Shown here one piece after another: positions 59,933 through 64,000 of a stretch of 64,000 nucleotides of DNA (the first letter of the stretch is position 1; every line of letters starts with the position of its first letter). The position numbers and the translations under genes are program-made. Below the pieces are notes generated by a model. That model saw nothing but the letters and a program-made list of their open reading frames with translations. It was not told where the DNA came from and made no database searches. Origin of the DNA: Acanthaster planci. Taxonomy: Eukaryota; Echinodermata; Asteroidea; Valvatida; Acanthasteridae. The stretch lies in contig NW_019091369.1 of assembly GCF_001949145.1 (NCBI RefSeq), forward strand, positions 3,248,705 through 3,312,704. Reading direction: 5' to 3'.

Positions 59933-62900
59933 CTGAAGGATATTGCTGATTAAGGAAGACTTCACAACTTTAGGATACAATACATGCAAGTATGCCAATA
60001 GGGATAACAGAAAATAAGTCAACATTTTTAACCAAATTTCCATTCTTTTTGCTTCATTTCATGACAGGAGGCCTTTCCAAATGCATGGAATATAGTCTTA
60101 AATAGGAGGCTGCTAATTTTCAACCGTCTATATTGGCGATACATGTAAGTCATTAATTTACTTTTTGTTTCAGGCATTTTATGTTGCAAAAGTGGATACA
60201 TAAAGTTTTTTGAAGTGGAAACTATTCAAATTCAATGTAATATGCATATTCCTTGATCTATGGCAGCATGATGATAAGCATTCATCTTCAAGAATACTCA
60301 CTCTCACAATCCCAGAGAGACACGTATGTGAAAATACCCCTAATGTTTAAACCCCAGCCCTTTTAGTTGGTAAAATCCCAAAGTGTGCCATCTTTTAAAC
60401 CAGGAAGTGTTGTGCAAACAAATGGAGTACACTCATGAGTTAATTCACGGGCTGGTTCTTTTGTTTTAATGCCTTTTACGCATGTAAATGTGTGTGTGAT
60501 GTATTCACTTCGGTGCTCTATAGCCTTGAATTCTAGGAGTCCATTCTAAAAAAAATTCATTGCTGTACAGCCAGTCACATACAAGTCTGACAATAATACT
60601 GCTTAGTACAATCCTCTTGGCAGAATGCATTAAAAAAATAATAACTGACTAATAAAAATAAATGACTGGTGTGAAGCAGCACCACGTGATGAAAATTTCT
60701 ACTTGGATTAGGAGACCCATTGTCAATGCAACCAAGCAGACAAGGCCGCGACCAATCAAGCACTTTAAAAAAAATCATTGACTGTTTTATTGAGCGTTTT
60801 ATGGGATATGTCATCAATATTTCATGCAATGCACCGGCAGGAGAAAATACCTGTTTAGGCCATTTGGTTGGCATAATATTTTATCAATAACGCAAGCACT
60901 GACCAATGAACTAAGTAACGTGGTAATGTCCAGCAATACATACAGAACCCAGCATGCAATGGCATTTACATGTATGGTGGACAAAATGAACATACCTTCA
61001 TTGCTGTGAGATTCAGCAAGATATGAAATCAGAATGAAAATCTAGTCTAATGTCATTACATTTGTACAACCTGAGTACATCCCTGGAGCATATTAGAACA
61101 TCTTATACATCTTTATACATGATCGTCATTTGTTCCTGCAAACTCAGTTTTCTGAATGAAATGGATGTACACAATTTGTGCCTGTAAAGTGTAGGAGTAG
61201 GATCTGTGAATGACAACAAAGACCTCCCCCCCCCAAAAAATACGATGAATTTTTTCACTTTAGGCTTTGTGCTTTGCTGAGCAAGTCATGTACCAGTAGA
61301 ACAATTTATATTTTAATCTATGACGGAAAAAGAATCGTTTATGACACTATTATCATAAAACCCATTCTGCTATTTCTGGTCTGAATAAAGTATGAACCAC
61401 TCAATATCACCATGGTGATTCTCCCTACAAGGACATGTATGACAAGTCTGATCTGTTACCTTGGCAACCAGTGTGAAAAAAAATGTTTGAAGCAGGGCAG
61501 TTACACTTCACCACTGTAAGTGTGACGTGCAGACATTATTCCATCTTGTTGCCTTGGTAACCTTGGTGAAAGTGAAATGATCCACACGAGGATACATTTA
61601 AACTAACTCATGCCACATCGTACATGTTCATCTTGACAGCAGTTTTTAAGGTTTGAAGCAGTTACAGCCAAGTCTTTGTTCATTTATAAAAGAGTGAGGC
61701 ACCCATTTTGCAAAGAAATTCTTTATGGTAGATTTGCTACGTTGATCTAGAATATTATGCCATCAGTTTCAGTTAATTTCAGTTGTTTTCAAGTCATAGT
61801 CACAATGTTTTGAAAGGAAAATTGTCACAACAAAGCCACCTCTAAGTTAAGAACTGATAAAAAACATGTAAATAACAAACAAACAATGACACTGAAAAGA
61901 CTCAAAATAATACAAAGGCTACAATATAAGGAACTAAGTACTAAGCAACGGAATTCCGGCCTTACGCATAGTTTAGGATATTCTAATTATATTACCGGTG
62001 TCTGAGACACAAATACAATGACTCCTCATAAGTTTGTAAGCACAAGTACAGGGGTGTGAGTGGCCACTTCAAAAGGGGGCAAAAACCCGAACTGTATTTC
62101 CCATACTTTTGTACAGACCAGATGTACAAAAAAGCTGAAATTCAGGGGCAACACCTAAACAAAACACCTGAAACCAGCTAAAAAGCTGAATTCTCACACC
62201 CCTTCAAGTATCAGATGCTTCTAGAACCTGAAGGGGGAAGGGAAAGAGTTCCATGTATACGGATGCCGCTTAATAAACTCGATAAGACTGGTCTGAAAAA
62301 TTCTTAGTATATACCTCGATATATTCTTGGCTAAAATTGACTTCTGAAGTCATGTTATTACTTTCAGATGGCTAATAGTAACAGGTATCTTCAGGGAAAC
62401 ATTAGTGGCATCCGTATGCGGAATTCTTTGTGGGAGTATTCTCGACATGGATATCACTAAGTTTTTCTCTGCAGCGACAAATATGCCATCAGAAAGTGAT
62501 AGCATCCTCAATTTTTTTAAGTCAAACTTAGCGGGGAAAATATTCAAGTGTTTAGTTAGAAAACAAACGTTTGGAATTTTTTACAAGTCAAGATGAGACT
62601 GGGTGCGCACAAATTGGGTCAACAGATGTCCGAGAAAGAATCTCTCCACTTTCCTTGAAGAGTAACAAATTTCTATTACAAAACTTAATAAATATTTAGG
62701 TATTTAATGAATTTGGAACAAATGTTGAAATTAAGGTGTTAATTACCTTAAGCACCCTGTCCCTAAAGTAAGGAAAACAAAGTCCACTTTGTCAAAGTAA
62801 CTGACATGCATACCTTGAGGATCCATTCCTTAATCTTAGTTGCCTAGTTTAGGTAAATTTTGACAATATTTAAGCAAGAAAACCAGAATTTTTTTTACCC

Positions 62901-64000
62901 GAGTTCACCAAAAGACGACCGCATCAAACCATTTTGTAATCATGTCTGGTTACCCGAACCAGCCATTGTGGATGTACTGAATTTCATAAGAGAAACTTCA
63001 TGTTCAAGGAACCAGACTACTTGCACTAATTCGTCTTCATTCACAGCTCTTCCTTACATCATTTATGCCACCGTTTTACCCTATAATTTCCCTCAAAAAC
63101 CAAAGCCCTTCACTCTTTTCTTTCATATGTGAAAGAGGGCATCACCGCCAACTTGTTAAGTAAATTGTTTGGAATACGTAATCACCATACGAACAGGATG
63201 CTAATTATAAGTTAACATGTATCATGAACACCACATCATGACATGAGAGTGAGTTGTATTTTTTACACCGCATTTCCGCTGACTCGAAACTATGAATAAT
63301 TGCTTAATAAAACACTGCAGATGGTAAAATCTTTCAATAATTTCCATTTTATTAGTTACCAGTACTAACCAGTTAACAATTTCACAATTTAGTCTTGGCC
63401 TACTGATTACGCTTGGGCCTATGTTTTAAACTCAAGTCACGTCAAACCTGTCAAAAAGGATACGAATACGTTCCTGTCAGCATCTTGAATTTCTACCAAT
63501 CCAACGACAGATGTGTGCTGTCTTCATCACCAGCATGGTCCATGTATATTAGGCTTAAACCCTCGCGAGTAAAACACGCATAAATCCATTGCTGTCGCGT
63601 CAAATTTGACCGTTTTTAAGAAATGCTTGCAAGAAATTTGATGTCCATGTTGCCTGTTTCCATTCACAACCAACTATGCTATGCAAATATCTCGATGACG
63701 TCGTCAAGCTAATATTAGCGCCCTCTGTAGCGAGGTACGTGCGAGGCCTCTTTCTAGACTGGCTTCTGGTCCTTCCGTTATTCTCTTGCTTACTCTGTAC
63801 TTTAAACCTGACCTTGAGGGCGGTTCAAACTACCATTCCTTGAAATTCATTCGACTGAAGGGTAGTCAGAAACCGTTGGGGACGACATGTATGCTTCGAA
63901 TTTCACTATTCTTGGTCGCCTGCGTTTCAAACCCATAAAAACTAGGTCTGGTTCATTCGGATTGAGATTCATTTAAACGAATAAGCACTGTTGAAAATAT
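59933..64000. other. Upstream region or first intron(s) of the CEP126-like gene
   Basis: The 5' exon(s) of the CEP126-like gene must lie here or beyond the window. Minus-strand donor candidates occur near 60993 (AATGAAG|GTATGT) and 62813 (ATGGATCCTCAAG|GTATGC), but neither gives the required phase 2 by itself, so neither is claimed. A GCGCCCTCT motif lies at 63718-63726. No other gene is supported. Confidence 0.45.

Overview
The window is eukaryotic and animal. Genes are split by GT..AG introns in consistent phases, intergenic space is wide and AT-rich, and fold-back elements and minisatellites are common. The recognisable genes (A20/TNFAIP3 type, CEP126 type, FAM167 type, iodothyronine-deiodinase type with in-frame UGA) and the scattered TACATGTA motifs suggest an invertebrate deuterostome. 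An echinoderm is my first guess; a hemichordate or amphioxus is possible. The species cannot be settled from the sequence. There is one assembly gap of 750 N at 16832-17581.

Layout. 1-650: diverged tandem satellite. 2641-7921 (minus): six-exon A20-like ubiquitin-editing enzyme, with a polyA signal near 2160 and a TATA/kappaB promoter candidate near 9800-9904. 9900-19500: mostly non-coding, with a perfect hairpin, an ACGCGT-rich block, an orphan plus-strand terminal exon (12651-12913) and the gap. 19560-24910 (plus): two-exon FAM167-like gene. 28130-28456 (plus): small secreted protein with a PAN/apple-like cysteine pattern. 30299-34191 and 44761-50345 (plus): two tandem deiodinase-like selenoprotein genes, each with an in-frame TGA in the catalytic motif SSLSUPPF and nearly identical exon phases. 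34600-43300 and 50350-54500: intergenic. 54506-59932 (minus): eight exons of a CEP126-like centrosomal/ciliary gene whose 5' exon(s) lie further right and were not found.

How the genes relate. A20 is a negative regulator of NF-kappaB, and human FAM167A has been linked to noncanonical NF-kappaB, so these two neighbours may belong to related signalling, though adjacency alone proves nothing. The tandem deiodinase-like pair is the most unusual content. Both copies keep the selenocysteine codon and the catalytic histidine, but neither has the N-terminal membrane anchor of vertebrate deiodinases; instead they share a predicted helical region of about 100 residues encoded by separate exons. Many of the introns and gaps hold mobile or fold-back DNA, including a palindromic element ending 46 bp before an exon of the first deiodinase gene.

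All exon joins were made by hand from splice consensus, reading phase and protein-family similarity. No transcript data or database search was available.
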